Shown one piece after another: positions 8,069 to 17,776 of a DNA stretch of 64,000 bases; the stretch's first letter is position 1; each line of letters opens with the position of its first letter. Origin of the DNA: Bradyrhizobium sp. CSS354 (lineage in GTDB: Bacteria; Pseudomonadota; Alphaproteobacteria; Rhizobiales; Xanthobacteraceae); the NCBI RefSeq assembly GCF_029051725.1, contig NZ_JAACFU010000003.1:372001-436000 (forward strand), read 5' to 3'. Both the position numbers and the translations under genes were made by a program. Below the pieces are notes generated by a model. That model saw only the letters and a list, made by a program, of their open reading frames with translations, made no database searches and was not told where the DNA came from.

Positions 8069-9427
8069 ATGAGATCGATGCTTGCGGCAACACTGATGTT
8101 TGCGGCTGCGACAGGCGCACACGCCCAGATGACGACACCGCAGATCCCCGGCACCAAGCCAAAGCCGGTCCAGACCGTTCCGATCCGGCCTCCTGCATTG
8201 CAGACGCCGGCTGCGACGGCCGATGCCATGGCGCAGGCGGAGCGGCTGTCGCTGCAGTCCGACCTCGCCTGGGTCGGCCAATATAACGGCGCCATCACCG
8301 GCGACGTCAGCGCGCGCCTGGTCGAGGCAATCAAGGAGTATCAGAAGGCCAAGGGCGGCAAGCCGACTGGCGTGCTCAATCCGCAGGAACGCGCCGCGCT
8401 CGCCGAGACCGCGCGACGAAAGCAGGACAGCGTCGGCTGGAAGATCGTGACGGAGATGACCAGCGGCGCGCGGCTTGGCATTCCCTCAAAACTGGTGCCA
8501 CAGCAGGCGACCGACGCAACCGGCTCGAAATGGACCTCGCCGACCGGCACGGTGCAGGTGCTGCTCAGCCGGCGCAAGGAGACGAACCCGACCACCGCCA
8601 AGCTTGCCGAAGCGGAGAAGAAGGAGCCGGGTCGCAAGGTCGACTACACCGTGGTGAAGCCCGACTTCTTCGTGCTGTCGGGTTTGCAGGGCCTGAAGAA
8701 ATTTTACGTGCGCGGCACCTCTAGGGGCGATGAAGTCCGCATCATGACGATCCTCTACGATCAGGCGACCGAGAACACGGTCGAGCCGGTCGTGATCGCG
8801 ATGTCGAGCGCGTTCAATGCATTTCCGTCGGGACCACAGGCCGGGCCGCCGCCGCGCAAGACCGTCGAATATGGCACCGGACTCGTCGTCAGCGACGATG
8901 GCGCGATCGTCACCGACCGCCTCGTCACCGATTCCTGTCTCGCGATCACGATCGCCGGCTATGGCAGCGCCGACCGGCTCGCCGAGGACCGGGAACACGA
9001 TCTCGCGCTGCTGCATATCTACGGCGCCCGCGGCCTGAAGCCGTTCAGCCTCGCCGCCGGCGCGGCGAAGACGGGTGTCGATATCATCGGTATCGCGGAT
9101 CCGCAGAGCCAGGGCGGAGCCGCCGGTGCGTCGAGCCTCAAGGCGGCGCTGGCATCCGTCGGTGGCGGCGATTCCCCGCTCTCACCGCCGCCGGCTGTCG
9201 GATTTTCCGGCAGCCCCGCCATCGACGGCGACGGCAAGCTCGCCGGCATCGCACTGTTGAAGCCGGCGATGGTTGCGGGTCCCGCGACATCGGTACCGGC
9301 GTCGCAGGCGGTGATGGTCTCCGCGGAAACCGTACGTGATTTTCTGAAAGCGAATGGTGTCACGGCGAACGGCACCTCGACGGATGCGAAAGCCGCCGTC
9401 GTGCGTGTGATCTGCGTGCGCAAGTAA
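8069..9427 (+). CDS. Exported peptidoglycan-binding/trypsin-fold protein, probable pseudo-protease
   Basis: 452 residues from the ATG at 8069, giving a clear signal peptide (MRSMLAATLMFAAATGAHA). A peptidoglycan-binding-like helical domain follows at about 48-115 (WVGQYNGAITGDVSARL). The C-terminal half looks like an S1C/trypsin fold, with GTGLVVSDDGAIVTD, HDLALLHIYG and GFSGSPAIDGDGKLAGI. The Ser (380) and Asp (311) are present, but the position of the catalytic His (NHV in active relatives) reads DRL (Arg284). It is therefore likely inactive as a protease. An upstream start at 8006 would hide the signal peptide. Confidence 0.82.
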   Translation: MRSMLAATLMFAAATGAHAQMTTPQIPGTKPKPVQTVPIRPPALQTPAATADAMAQAERLSLQSDLAWVGQYNGAITGDVSARLVEAIKEYQKAKGGKPTGVLNPQERAALAETARRKQDSVGWKIVTEMTSGARLGIPSKLVPQQATDATGSKWTSPTGTVQVLLSRRKETNPTTAKLAEAEKKEPGRKVDYTVVKPDFFVLSGLQGLKKFYVRGTSRGDEVRIMTILYDQATENTVEPVVIAMSSAFNAFPSGPQAGPPPRKTVEYGTGLVVSDDGAIVTDRLVTDSCLAITIAGYGSADRLAEDREHDLALLHIYGARGLKPFSLAAGAAKTGVDIIGIADPQSQGGAAGASSLKAALASVGGGDSPLSPPPAVGFSGSPAIDGDGKLAGIALLKPAMVAGPATSVPASQAVMVSAETVRDFLKANGVTANGTSTDAKAAVVRVICVRK

Positions 9428-9431
9428 CTCT

Positions 9432-9570
9432 CCTGTCCCGGGCGCGATGCGGCATGAAATGCCGCGCCGCTGAACCAGGATCCGTGCATCCACACCGCAT
9501 GCAACAAGTCGTGGCCCCGGCTCTGGCAGCGCACCGCTGAAGAAGCGCTGCGCTGCGTCCGGGGCACGAG
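9432..9570. repeat. Palindromic intergenic repeat, family G
   Basis: GC-rich repeat block between convergent genes. The outer ends CTGTCCCGGGCGCGATGC and GCGTCCGGGGCACG are imperfect inverted copies. Internal hairpins include GATGCGGCATG/AATGCCGC and CAGCGC/GCGCTG. It resembles other rhizobial short repeats but only one copy is seen here. Confidence 0.5.
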
Positions 9571-9577
9571 AGCTAGC

Positions 9578-11251
9578 TCAGCCGGAACCTGATCCGGCCT
9601 GCGCGAGACCACCCGAGATTCCGACCGGCGTGCCGTCCGCACGCCAGCAAGCGGCGCCACTCATGGTGCCGTCGTGGTGGAAGGCGATGCCGTTCATGCC
9701 GCCGGCGACGGTTGCGACAGGCTGCACCTTGTGGCCGAGGCGCTCGAGCTTCGCGCGCACGCTCCCCGGCACCTTCTGTTCGACTTCGAGCGCATTGCCC
9801 TCGGTCCAGACCCGCGGCGCCTCGACTGCTTCCTGCAAGCTCATACCGTGGTCGATCAGATTAACCAGCGCCTGCATCGCGCTCGGGAAGATTCGTTTTC
9901 CTCCGGGCAAGCCCAGCGCGTAGCGCAGCTTGCCGTCACGCAGCGCCATCATCGGCGACATCGAGGTCGTCACCCGCTTGCCCGGCGCCAGCGACAGGGC
10001 GTGGCCTGGACGCGGATCGAACAGGTTCATGTAGTTGTTGGCGACGGCGCCGAGGCCCGGGATCATGATCTTGGCGCCGAACAGATTGTTGATGGTCTGC
10101 GTGGTCGCAACCACGTTGCCGAACGCATCGGCCGCCGTCATGTGCGTGGTGTGAGCGCCTTCAAGCTGCGACACGCCGGCGCCCCAGCTCTGCGCCCGCG
10201 CCGGATCGATCGCAGCGCGGCGTTCCTCGGCATAAGCTTTTGAGGTCAGCCGCTGCACGGGGACGCCGACATAATCCGGATCGCCGCTGGCCGCGGCGCG
10301 ATCGGCGAATGCGATCTTCAGGACCTCGGCGAGATAGTGGATCGTTTCCGGCGTGCCGAAGCCAAGGCTACCGATGTCGTAACCCTCCAGGATGTTCAGC
10401 ATCTGCGCGATATGCACGCCGGAGGCCGCAGGCGGCGGCGGGCCAAAGATGGTCCAGCCACGGTAATCGACGCGGATCGGCTGCCGTTCGATGGTCTTGT
10501 AGCTGGTGAGATCGTTGCGTCGGATGAATCCGCCGGCCTTTTTCATGTAGTCGACGAGGATGTCGCCAAGCGGCCCCTCATAGAGCGCCTGCTCGCCGTG
10601 GTCGGCGATATGCCGCAACGTCTCGGCATATTCGGCCTGCACCACGCGCTCACCGACCTTCAACGGCTCTCCATCAGGCAAGTAAATCGCCGCGATCGGC
10701 TTGTCCTTGCGCATCTCGGCGGCGCTCTCGCTGATGCATTCGTGCAGATAGGGTGTCGCCGCATAGCCGCGCGCGGCGTGCTTGATCGCGGGCTGCATGA
10801 CGTCGGCAAGGCTCATGGTGCCGAAGCGCCGCAGCGTCTCGCACCAGGCTTTCAGCGAACCCGGTGTAGCGACCGCCTTTGGTCCGTTGAGATTTTCATT
10901 GCCGACGGTGTCGAACACGTCATGCGCGGAACCCGGCGTGGGGGTGTAGCTGGTGTCAAGCACCGCCCCGGGCACGGTGCTCTGCCCGTCGATGAAACGG
11001 TGGCTGCCGTCGGCGAGCCGGATGTGCGCCATGCCACCGCCGATGATGCCCACCATCATCGGCTCGACCACGGTCAGCGTGAACAGGGTCGCGATCGCGG
11101 CGTCGATGGCGTTGCCGCCGGCGGCCAGCATCTCCGCGCCGGCGCTGGAGGCCAGTGGATGGTTGCTGACCACCATGCCGCGGCTCGATACCGCGGGCAT
11201 CTTCTGGCATTCAAAATTCGTCGCCGTCCGGTCGCGCCAGTTTCCGCCCAT
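9578..11251 (-). CDS. ggt: Gamma-glutamyltransferase family protein
   Basis: Ntn-hydrolase that transfers or hydrolyses gamma-glutamyl groups, for example from glutathione, after self-cleavage into two subunits. 557 residues. The N-terminal region contains GMVVSNHPLASSAGAEML and GGNAIDAAIATLFTL. The self-processing site is GAHTTHMTAAD, with Thr368 as the expected new N-terminus of the small subunit. It is followed by the typical NLFGAKIMIPG and GKRVTTSMSPM substrate-loop regions. No signal peptide is visible, unlike E. coli Ggt, so it may act in the cytosol. The ATG at 11251 follows AAGGA. It is divergent from the ParA gene. Confidence 0.92.
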   Translation of the reverse strand: MGGNWRDRTATNFECQKMPAVSSRGMVVSNHPLASSAGAEMLAAGGNAIDAAIATLFTLTVVEPMMVGIIGGGMAHIRLADGSHRFIDGQSTVPGAVLDTSYTPTPGSAHDVFDTVGNENLNGPKAVATPGSLKAWCETLRRFGTMSLADVMQPAIKHAARGYAATPYLHECISESAAEMRKDKPIAAIYLPDGEPLKVGERVVQAEYAETLRHIADHGEQALYEGPLGDILVDYMKKAGGFIRRNDLTSYKTIERQPIRVDYRGWTIFGPPPPAASGVHIAQMLNILEGYDIGSLGFGTPETIHYLAEVLKIAFADRAAASGDPDYVGVPVQRLTSKAYAEERRAAIDPARAQSWGAGVSQLEGAHTTHMTAADAFGNVVATTQTINNLFGAKIMIPGLGAVANNYMNLFDPRPGHALSLAPGKRVTTSMSPMMALRDGKLRYALGLPGGKRIFPSAMQALVNLIDHGMSLQEAVEAPRVWTEGNALEVEQKVPGSVRAKLERLGHKVQPVATVAGGMNGIAFHHDGTMSGAACWRADGTPVGISGGLAQAGSGSG

Positions 11252-11491
11252 GCCGCTTGTCCTTAGTTATTCACGGCCGCAAGCACAGCACACGTACGAG
11301 TACGGGTCCAGTAATGGTACGGATTCGCTGGCATTTCCGATTCCGCCATCATCGTTACTGCTGATTCGGACCTCCGCGATCCCCTTTGGATCGGGCCGGC
11401 ACGTCCTGAGCGAGAAGAGCTCAGCATCGAGATCGATGCACGTTCGCGTGGCGTTTCCCGAGACTCGAGCACTCCAAAGGATTGATCTTCA

Positions 11492-12235
11492 ATGCACACG
11501 ATCGTACTGGCCACCCAAAAGGGTGGCAGCGGCAAGAGCACGCTCGCCATCGGCCTCGCGCTGGCAGCCAAGCAGGCCGGCTTCACCGTCCGCCTGATCG
11601 AAACCGACCCGCAGGGCACACTGTCCAACTGGCAGCGCCGCCGCACCGCCGACGATCTCGTCGTCGAGCCGATCTATCACGCCGCCGACATCGAGCCGCG
11701 CCTGAAAATGCTGGCCGACAGCGGCCTCCAGCTCGCGATCGTCGATACCGCCGCCGGCCTCAGCGCCGCGACCACCGCTGCGATCCGCCATTGCGACCTC
11801 TGCCTGATCCCGGCCCGCCCGAGCGTTGCCGACATCGAGGCGACGGTTTCGACGCTGAGCGTCGCGCGCGCCTGGAAGCGGCCTTACAGCTTCGTGCTGA
11901 ACCAGACGCCGATCCGCGGCCAGCGCATCGATAACGCTGCCAACACCCTCGCCGAGGAAGCAGCCCTCGATCTCGCCGAGGTGCTCGCGCGTCCCCTGAT
12001 CGTGATGCGCAACGACCACCAGGATTCGCTCGCAAGCGGCCTTGCGGTCAGCGAGTTTGCGCCGAACGGCAAATCGACCGAGGAGATCCGCGGCCTTTGG
12101 CATTGGATCGAGACCCGGCTCGAGCTCGCCGCCACCACCAATGTCTTGATCGACCAGGTTATCGCGGCCGCGGACGGAATGTTGCACGTCGCCGCCGAGC
12201 TTGCGGCCGACGAGACCACGACACTGGCGTCCTGA
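11492..12235 (+). CDS. Orphan ParA/MinD-family ATPase
   Basis: P-loop ATPase of the deviant Walker type, 247 residues. It starts MHTIVLATQKGGSGKSTLA, with the signature Lys of KGGxGKS at residues 10-16. The ETDPQGTLSNWQ (switch I) and IVDTAAGLSAAT (switch II) motifs are clear. The short C-terminus lacks a DNA-binding extension. No parB gene or centromere-like repeats lie next to it, so it is not the chromosomal parA. Such orphans often position protein clusters, chemoreceptors or poles. The partner is unknown. Confidence 0.88.
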   Translation: MHTIVLATQKGGSGKSTLAIGLALAAKQAGFTVRLIETDPQGTLSNWQRRRTADDLVVEPIYHAADIEPRLKMLADSGLQLAIVDTAAGLSAATTAAIRHCDLCLIPARPSVADIEATVSTLSVARAWKRPYSFVLNQTPIRGQRIDNAANTLAEEAALDLAEVLARPLIVMRNDHQDSLASGLAVSEFAPNGKSTEEIRGLWHWIETRLELAATTNVLIDQVIAAADGMLHVAAELAADETTTLAS

Positions 12236-12289
12236 GCGGGCAATCGCTCAGACGGCAGCCGGCCCTTCACCATCCGGAAGGACCTTAGC

Positions 12290-12445
12290 GACGAAGCAAT
12301 CCGGCCACCAGCCCGGCCGGATTGCTTCGCTTCGCGCTTGTGAGAACGCTCTATCGTGCCGTCATTGCGAGGAGCCCTTGCGACGAAGCAATCCAGATTG
12401 TTTCGTCGGAAAGATTCTGGCTTGCTTCGCTGCGCTCGCAATGAC
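12290..12445. repeat. Palindromic intergenic repeat, family D (two nested hairpins)
   Basis: A first hairpin lies at 12290-12336 around ACGAAGCAATCCGGCC and its complement. A larger inverted repeat spans 12361-12445, with GTCATTGCGAGGAGC and GCTGCGCTCGCAATGAC as ends. Both share the GACGAAGCAATCC core. They fill the gap between the convergent ParA and mutM genes. Confidence 0.8.
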
Positions 12446-12506
12446 GATCGTGGTGGGCTCGTCATCCTCGCAGAAGCTCGCGGCCTCTGGGTTACGAGCC
12501 TGATTT

Positions 12507-13388
12507 TCACTTCTGACATTTCGGACACCAGAAGGTCGACCGGCCGTTCTGCGTAAAACGCTTCACTGTGCCGCCGCATCGCGGCGTGCTGCATTTCTCG
12601 CCCTCGCGGTCATAGACCTTGAACGAGTGCTGGAAATAGCCGAGCTCGCCGGAGGTCTGACGGTGGTCGCGCAATGATGATCCGCCGGCCTTGATCGCGT
12701 CATTCAACACGGTGTGGATCGCGCCGACCAATCGCTTTGCGTGGTCCGTCGTCTCGCCCTTTTTTGTCGACAGCGTCGCGGCGATCCGGCGCGGCGACAG
12801 ATGCGAACGATGCAGGGCTTCGCAGACATAGATATTGCCGAGCCCGGCGACCACGCGCTGATCGAGCAGCGCGGCTTTCAGGCTCGTGGTCTTGCCGGCG
12901 CAGGACCGCGCCAGCATCGCGGCGTCGAATTCGTTGCCGAGCGGCTCGGGGCCGAGCCCCCGCAGCAGCGGCTCCTCGTCGAGCGCACTGCGCGCGATCA
13001 CTTTCATGTAACCGAAGCGGCGCGGGTCGTTGAAGATGATGTCGGCGCCGGAGGACATCCGAAACAGCACGTGGTCATGCGTGGAGTCCTTGGCTCGCGG
13101 ATAGTGAAACTCGCCGGGCGCCGCCTCGTTGTCCGGCTTGATGACGCGAAACGAGCCTGACATGCCCAGATGCATCAACAGCACGTCGCCGGAGGCGAGA
13201 TCGGCCATGAGATATTTTGCACGGCGCCCGAGCCCGGTGACGACCTGTCCCTTCAGTCGGGCCACGAAATCCGGCTGGAAGGGAAAGCGCAAATCCGGCC
13301 TGCGGGCCTCCGCGACGAGGATTTTCGCACCCTCCATGACAGGCTGAAGGCCGCGGCGGACGGTCTCGACTTCGGGCAATTCGGGCAT
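12507..13388 (-). CDS. mutM: Formamidopyrimidine-DNA glycosylase MutM (Fpg)
   Basis: Base-excision repair enzyme that removes 8-oxoguanine and formamidopyrimidines and cleaves the abasic strand. 293 residues. The N-terminus [14 protein letters not shown] gives the catalytic Pro2 and Glu3. The helix-two-turns-helix has [20 protein letters not shown] complete C-terminal zinc finger carries four Cys (CSTPRC ... CPKC). It is divergent from ubiE with 81 bases between starts, the usual alphaproteobacterial mutM/ubiE arrangement. Confidence 0.97.
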   Translation of the reverse strand: MPELPEVETVRRGLQPVMEGAKILVAEARRPDLRFPFQPDFVARLKGQVVTGLGRRAKYLMADLASGDVLLMHLGMSGSFRVIKPDNEAAPGEFHYPRAKDSTHDHVLFRMSSGADIIFNDPRRFGYMKVIARSALDEEPLLRGLGPEPLGNEFDAAMLARSCAGKTTSLKAALLDQRVVAGLGNIYVCEALHRSHLSPRRIAATLSTKKGETTDHAKRLVGAIHTVLNDAIKAGGSSLRDHRQTSGELGYFQHSFKVYDREGEKCSTPRCGGTVKRFTQNGRSTFWCPKCQK

Positions 13389-13469
13389 GGTCAGGCATTC
13401 ACCTTATCAGGGCGGTGTGATAGCGCCATTGCGGCGGGCGCGCTATGGTCCGCCTCGTGGAGTAGAGTA

Positions 13470-14231
13470 ATGGATCGGCCGGGCGAAACCACGCATTTTG
13501 GCTTCAGGGACGTTCCCCTGGGCGACAAGCAGACGCTGGTGAACGATGTGTTTCACAGCGTGGCGTCGCGCTATGATTTGATGAACGATTTGATGTCCGG
13601 CGGACTGCACCGGGTCTGGAAGGACATCATGATCACCGCGCTCGACCCGCCGCGAGGCGACCGGCCGTTCGCGCTGCTCGACGTTGCCGGCGGCACCGGC
13701 GACATCTCGTTCCGCGCCGCCAAGGCCGCAGGAGTGGGCTTCCATGCCACCGTCTGCGACATCAACACCGAGATGCTGGCGGTGGGCCGCGAGCGTGCCG
13801 CAAAGCGGCATCTCGAGACCCGGGTCGATTTCGTCGAGGGTAATGCCGAAGCGCTCGCCTTCGCCGATCGCAGCTTCGACGCATATACGATAGCTTTCGG
13901 CATTCGCAACGTGCCGCGGATCGATCTCGCACTGGAAGAGGCGTATCGCGTGCTCAAACCAGGCAGCCGCTTCCTCTGTCTGGAATTCTCCACCGTCGAG
14001 ATGCCCGGGCTCGACCGCCTTTATGACCTGTTCTCGTTCAAGGTGATCCCGCCGCTCGGCCGCATGATCACGGGTGACGCCGAGTCCTACCAATATCTGG
14101 TCGAGTCGATCCGCAAATTCCCAAGACCCAACGCCTTCGCCGACATGATCCGCGACGCCGGCTTCGCCCGCGTGAACTGGCAGATATTGTCCGGCGGCAT
14201 CGTCGCACTGCATTCGGGCTGGCGTTTGTGA
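13470..14231 (+). CDS. ubiE: Ubiquinone/menaquinone C-methyltransferase UbiE
   Basis: SAM-dependent C-methyltransferase of ubiquinone synthesis. 253 residues from the ATG at 13470, with GGAG 8 bases before. The family signature [17 protein letters not shown] is at 35-51, the SAM loop [13 protein letters not shown] at 69-81, and [20 protein letters not shown] follows further on. Longer upstream starts run over the mutM gene and have no family similarity. The stop overlaps the GTG start of ubiB, so the two are translationally coupled. Confidence 0.97.
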   Translation: MDRPGETTHFGFRDVPLGDKQTLVNDVFHSVASRYDLMNDLMSGGLHRVWKDIMITALDPPRGDRPFALLDVAGGTGDISFRAAKAAGVGFHATVCDINTEMLAVGRERAAKRHLETRVDFVEGNAEALAFADRSFDAYTIAFGIRNVPRIDLALEEAYRVLKPGSRFLCLEFSTVEMPGLDRLYDLFSFKVIPPLGRMITGDAESYQYLVESIRKFPRPNAFADMIRDAGFARVNWQILSGGIVALHSGWRL

Positions 14232-15802
14232 TCTCTGCCATAACCCATAGTGCGCGCCTGATGCGCGCCGCGTTCGTATTCGCGCGCGAGGGCGTGTTCG
14301 GCGCCGTCGATCCGAGCCTGGTCCCGCCGCACGGACAGCTCGCGCTGAAACTTGCGCGCCTGATCGAACGGCGCGGTCCGAAGCATGGCCCGCGGCTGTC
14401 GCGCGCGCTGACCCGGATGGGCCCGGCCTATCTCAAACTCGGACAATTTCTGGCGACCCGCCCCGACGTCGTCGGCGTCCTCATGGCGCGCGACCTTGAA
14501 AGCCTTCAGGACCGCCTGCCACCGTTCTCGCAAGCCGAAGCGGAAGTTGCGATCGCAACGTCGCTGGAACGGCCGCTGACCGATGTGTTCGCGAGCCTTA
14601 GTGCGCCGGTCGCAGCCGCCTCGATCGCACAGGTGCATCGCGGCGAAGTCCTGCGCGACGGCATCCGCAAGGCAGTCGCCGTGAAAGTGCTGCGCCCCAA
14701 CGTGGCCGCACGCTTCCGCCGCGACCTCTCCGACTTCTTTTTTGTCGCACACAAGGCCGAATCCTATTCGTCCGAGGCGCGGCGCCTGCGCCTCATCGAG
14801 GTCATCAACACCATGTCGCGTTCGGTCGCGATGGAGATGGACCTGCGCCTCGAGGCCGCGGCGCTGTCGGAGATGGCGGAGAACACGCGCGACGATCCTG
14901 ATTTCCGCGTGCCGACCGTCGACTGGGACCGTACCACGCATAACGTGCTGACCATGGAGTGGATCGACGGCATCGCGCTGAACGATCACAAGCGCCTCGC
15001 AGAGTCGCAGGTCGACCTGCCCGATCTCGGCCGCAAGGTGATTCAAAGCTTCCTGCGCCACGCGCTGCGCGACGGCTTTTTCCACGCCGACATGCACCCG
15101 GGCAATCTGTTCCTGGATGACGCGGGCCGCCTCGTCGCGGTGGATTTCGGCATCATGGGCCGGCTCGGCATGAAGGAGCGGCGCTTCCTCGCCGAAATCC
15201 TGCTCGGCTTCATCACCCGCGACTATCGTCGTGTCGCGGAAGTGCATTTCGAGGCGGGTTACGTGCCCGCGCATCACTCGGTCGAGAACTTCGCGCAAGC
15301 GATCCGCGCCATCGGCGAGCCCATTCACAACCGCACGGCGGAAGAGATCTCGATGGCGCGGCTGCTGACGCTGCTGCTCGAGGTCACCGGCCTGTTCGAC
15401 ATGACCACGCGGCCCGAGCTGATCCTGCTGCAGAAGACCATGGTGGTGGTCGAGGGCGTGGCGCGCGGCTTCGATCCGAAGCTCGACATCTGGAAGGTCG
15501 CCGACCCCGTGGTGCGGGAATGGATCGAGCGCAATCTCGGACCGATCGGCCGGGTCCAGGGCGCAATTGCGGGCGGCGGCGATCTCGCGCGCATCCTGAT
15601 GCGTCTGCCTGACATCGCCGAGCGCTCGGTTGCGGTGCTCGAACAGCTCGAGACCATGACGCGGGATGGCATCCGGCTGTCGCCGGAAAGCATCGCGGCG
15701 ATGGGCCGCAGCGAGGGTCGCAAGAACCGTTGGCGCACCGTGGCGCTCTGGATCATCGCCGCGACCTTCATCGGCATCCTGATCGCCGTCCGGAATCTGT
15801 GA
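14228..15802 (+). CDS. ubiB: Ubiquinone biosynthesis ATPase/kinase-like protein UbiB
   Basis: Atypical protein-kinase-like ATPase of the ABC1/ADCK family needed for ubiquinone synthesis at the membrane. 524 residues, started by GTG in a GTGA overlap with ubiE. The family KxGQ motif ([15 protein letters not shown]), the Ala-rich loop [12 protein letters not shown], the [11 protein letters not shown] catalytic loop and [12 protein letters not shown] are all visible. A hydrophobic C-terminal helix ([16 protein letters not shown]) would anchor it in the membrane. coaBC begins 55 bases downstream after a palindrome. Confidence 0.96.
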   Translation: MISAITHSARLMRAAFVFAREGVFGAVDPSLVPPHGQLALKLARLIERRGPKHGPRLSRALTRMGPAYLKLGQFLATRPDVVGVLMARDLESLQDRLPPFSQAEAEVAIATSLERPLTDVFASLSAPVAAASIAQVHRGEVLRDGIRKAVAVKVLRPNVAARFRRDLSDFFFVAHKAESYSSEARRLRLIEVINTMSRSVAMEMDLRLEAAALSEMAENTRDDPDFRVPTVDWDRTTHNVLTMEWIDGIALNDHKRLAESQVDLPDLGRKVIQSFLRHALRDGFFHADMHPGNLFLDDAGRLVAVDFGIMGRLGMKERRFLAEILLGFITRDYRRVAEVHFEAGYVPAHHSVENFAQAIRAIGEPIHNRTAEEISMARLLTLLLEVTGLFDMTTRPELILLQKTMVVVEGVARGFDPKLDIWKVADPVVREWIERNLGPIGRVQGAIAGGGDLARILMRLPDIAERSVAVLEQLETMTRDGIRLSPESIAAMGRSEGRKNRWRTVALWIIAATFIGILIAVRNL

Positions 15803-15818
15803 TTGCACTGCAATCATG

Positions 15819-15843
15819 CAAATGATAGCATCGCTATCATTTG
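15819..15843. promoter_or_regulatory. Perfect palindrome, candidate operator for the RHH-CoaBC protein
   Basis: Arms CAAATGATAGC (15819-15829) and GCTATCATTTG (15833-15843) are perfect 11-base inverted repeats around ATC. It lies between the ubiB stop and the ribosome binding site of coaBC (GGAGGG at 15848), 14 bases before the ATG. The TGATAGC/GCTATCA half-site matches, from memory, the half-sites of the gonococcal FitA operator, although in opposite relative orientation. Since coaBC encodes a FitA-like DNA-binding domain, autoregulation is a reasonable inference. Confidence 0.6.
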
Positions 15844-15857
15844 TGCTGGAGGGCGCC

Positions 15858-17321
15858 ATGGCGAGCCTGACCATTCGCAAGCTCGACGAAGGCATCAAAA
15901 CTTACCTCAGGCTGCGCTCGGCCAAGAACCGCAGGTCGGTCGAGGAAGAGGTCCGGGTCATCCTCGGGGAGCTGATCGAGGGCCGCGAGGAGCCCCTGAC
16001 GCCGTTCACGGCGCCGCCCGCGACGTCTCCCGCCCCCACGCCCCAGCGCAGCGGCGCCGCTCCAGAAGCCAGCGTCACCCTGATCATCGGTGGCGGGATC
16101 GCGGCCTACAAATCGCTCGACCTGATCCGAAGGCTCAAGGAGCGGCGGATCGAGGTGCATTGCGTGTTGACCAAGGCGGCGCAGCAATTCGTCACGCCGC
16201 TGGCCGTGAGCGCGCTCTCCCATGAGCGCGTCTACACCGACCTGTTCGATCCCCAGAGCGAGTTCGACGCCGGTCATATCCGGCTGGCGCGCGAGTGCGA
16301 CCTGATCGTGGTTGCGCCTGCGACCGCGGATTTGATGGCCAAGATGGCCAACGGCCATGCCGACGATCTCGCCAGCGCCATCCTGCTCGCGACCAACCGC
16401 AAGGTCCTGCTCGCGCCGGCGATGAACCCGCTGATGTGGAACAACGCGGCGACACGGCGCAATGTCGCGCAGCTTCAGCGCGACGGCATGATGCTGATAG
16501 GGCCGAATTCAGGCGAGATGGCGGAAGCCGGTGAAGCCGGCATGGGCCGCATGTCCGAGGCGATCGAAATCGCGGTCGCCGCCGAGCGCCTGCTGCGGCC
16601 GCCAGTGCCGCGCCCACTCGCCGGCAAGCGCGTGCTGATCACCGCGGGTCCGACCCATGAGCCGATCGATCCGGTGCGCTACATCGCCAATCGATCCTCC
16701 GGCAAGCAGGGCTTTGCCATCGCCGCCGCCGCACAGGCTGCGGGCGCCGAGGTGATCCTGGTCAGCGGCCCGGTCGATCTCAGCGATCCCCAGGGCGTGA
16801 CGGTCAAGCATGTGGAATCGGCACGGCAGATGCTGGAGCAGGTGCAGGCCGCGCTCCCCGCTGACATCGCGATCTTCGCGGCCGCCGTCGCCGACTGGCG
16901 CGTCGCCAATGAAGGCGAGCAGAAGCTCAAGAAGACCTCGGCCGGTATGCCGCCGCTCCAGCTGGTCGAGAACCCCGACATCCTCGCGACGATTGCCAAG
17001 CTGACGGACCAGCGTCCGCCGCTGGTGATCGGCTTTGCCGCCGAGACCGAGCACCTCATCGACAACGCCAAGTCGAAGCTTGCCCGCAAGGGCTGCGACT
17101 GGATTGTCGCCAACGACGTCTCCCCCGCAACAGGCGTGATGGGCGGGGACCGCAACACCGTGCACCTCATCAGCCGCAAGAAAGGTGAGAAGCACGATGA
17201 GAAGGATGGCGAGATTGCAGTTGATTCCTGGCCGGTGATGACCAAGGAACAGGTCGCCATTGAACTGGTCGCGCATATCGCAAAGAGCGTGACCGGCAAA
17301 TCCCGGGAGCCCGCATCTTGA
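15858..17321 (+). CDS. coaBC: FitA-type ribbon-helix-helix domain fused to CoaBC
   Basis: Bifunctional CoA-biosynthesis enzyme: CoaB joins phosphopantothenate and cysteine, CoaC decarboxylates the product. 487 residues, about 80 more than E. coli CoaBC. Residues 1-44 are a FitA/StbC-like ribbon-helix-helix domain ([26 protein letters not shown]), then a Pro/Ala linker (45-71). The CoaC flavin domain runs from about 72 to 245: [16 protein letters not shown], active-site His140 (DAGHIRLA), PAMNPLMW with Asn190. The CoaB domain runs from about 253 to 480: [18 protein letters not shown] and KLKKT. The E. coli Cys158 position has no Cys ([14 protein letters not shown]). ATG at 15858 after GGAGGG; the stop overlaps the dut TTG start. 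Confidence 0.9.
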   Translation: MASLTIRKLDEGIKTYLRLRSAKNRRSVEEEVRVILGELIEGREEPLTPFTAPPATSPAPTPQRSGAAPEASVTLIIGGGIAAYKSLDLIRRLKERRIEVHCVLTKAAQQFVTPLAVSALSHERVYTDLFDPQSEFDAGHIRLARECDLIVVAPATADLMAKMANGHADDLASAILLATNRKVLLAPAMNPLMWNNAATRRNVAQLQRDGMMLIGPNSGEMAEAGEAGMGRMSEAIEIAVAAERLLRPPVPRPLAGKRVLITAGPTHEPIDPVRYIANRSSGKQGFAIAAAAQAAGAEVILVSGPVDLSDPQGVTVKHVESARQMLEQVQAALPADIAIFAAAVADWRVANEGEQKLKKTSAGMPPLQLVENPDILATIAKLTDQRPPLVIGFAAETEHLIDNAKSKLARKGCDWIVANDVSPATGVMGGDRNTVHLISRKKGEKHDEKDGEIAVDSWPVMTKEQVAIELVAHIAKSVTGKSREPAS

Positions 17322-17776
17322 GCACCAAAGTCACGGTCGAATTGCAACGCCTGCCCCATGCGGAGGGGCTGCCGCTGCCGGCCTATCAGACAGCCGATGC
17401 CGCCGGTCTCGACCTGATGGCGGCGGTGGCCGAGAACGAGCCGCTGACGCTGGCGCCCGGCCAATACGCGCTCGTGCCGACGGGCCTCGCTATCGCACTG
17501 CCGCCCGGGCACGAGGCGCAGGTGCGGCCGCGCTCGGGGCTTGCGGCCAAGCACGGCGTCACCGTGCTGAACTCACCGGGCACGATCGACGCGGACTATC
17601 GCGGCGAGATCAAGGTGATCCTGATCAATCACGGCCAGACCGCCTTCGCGGTCAAGCGCGGCGAGCGCATCGCGCAGATGGTGATCGCGCCAATGGTGCA
17701 GGCCGCGCTGGTTCCCGTCGCGACATTGTCGGCGACCGACCGCGGTGCCGGCGGATTCGGCTCAACCGGACGCTAG
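17318..17776 (+). CDS. dut: Deoxyuridine triphosphatase Dut
   Basis: Trimeric dUTPase that hydrolyses dUTP to dUMP and pyrophosphate, keeping uracil out of DNA. 152 residues with all five motifs: [52 protein letters not shown] and [10 protein letters not shown]. The start is a TTG that overlaps the coaBC stop (TTGA). The coaBC-dut pair is a conserved neighbourhood in proteobacteria. Confidence 0.97.
   Translation: MSTKVTVELQRLPHAEGLPLPAYQTADAAGLDLMAAVAENEPLTLAPGQYALVPTGLAIALPPGHEAQVRPRSGLAAKHGVTVLNSPGTIDADYRGEIKVILINHGQTAFAVKRGERIAQMVIAPMVQAALVPVATLSATDRGAGGFGSTGR

Noticed and set aside
14087..15898. 603-codon minus-strand frame
   Set aside because: Antisense shadow of ubiB and the ubiE end, low-complexity His/Arg/Asp-rich peptide.
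15803..16225. Separate FitA antitoxin gene independent of coaBC
   Set aside because: The ribbon-helix-helix codons continue in the same frame into CoaC with no stop, so it is a fusion, not a separate gene.
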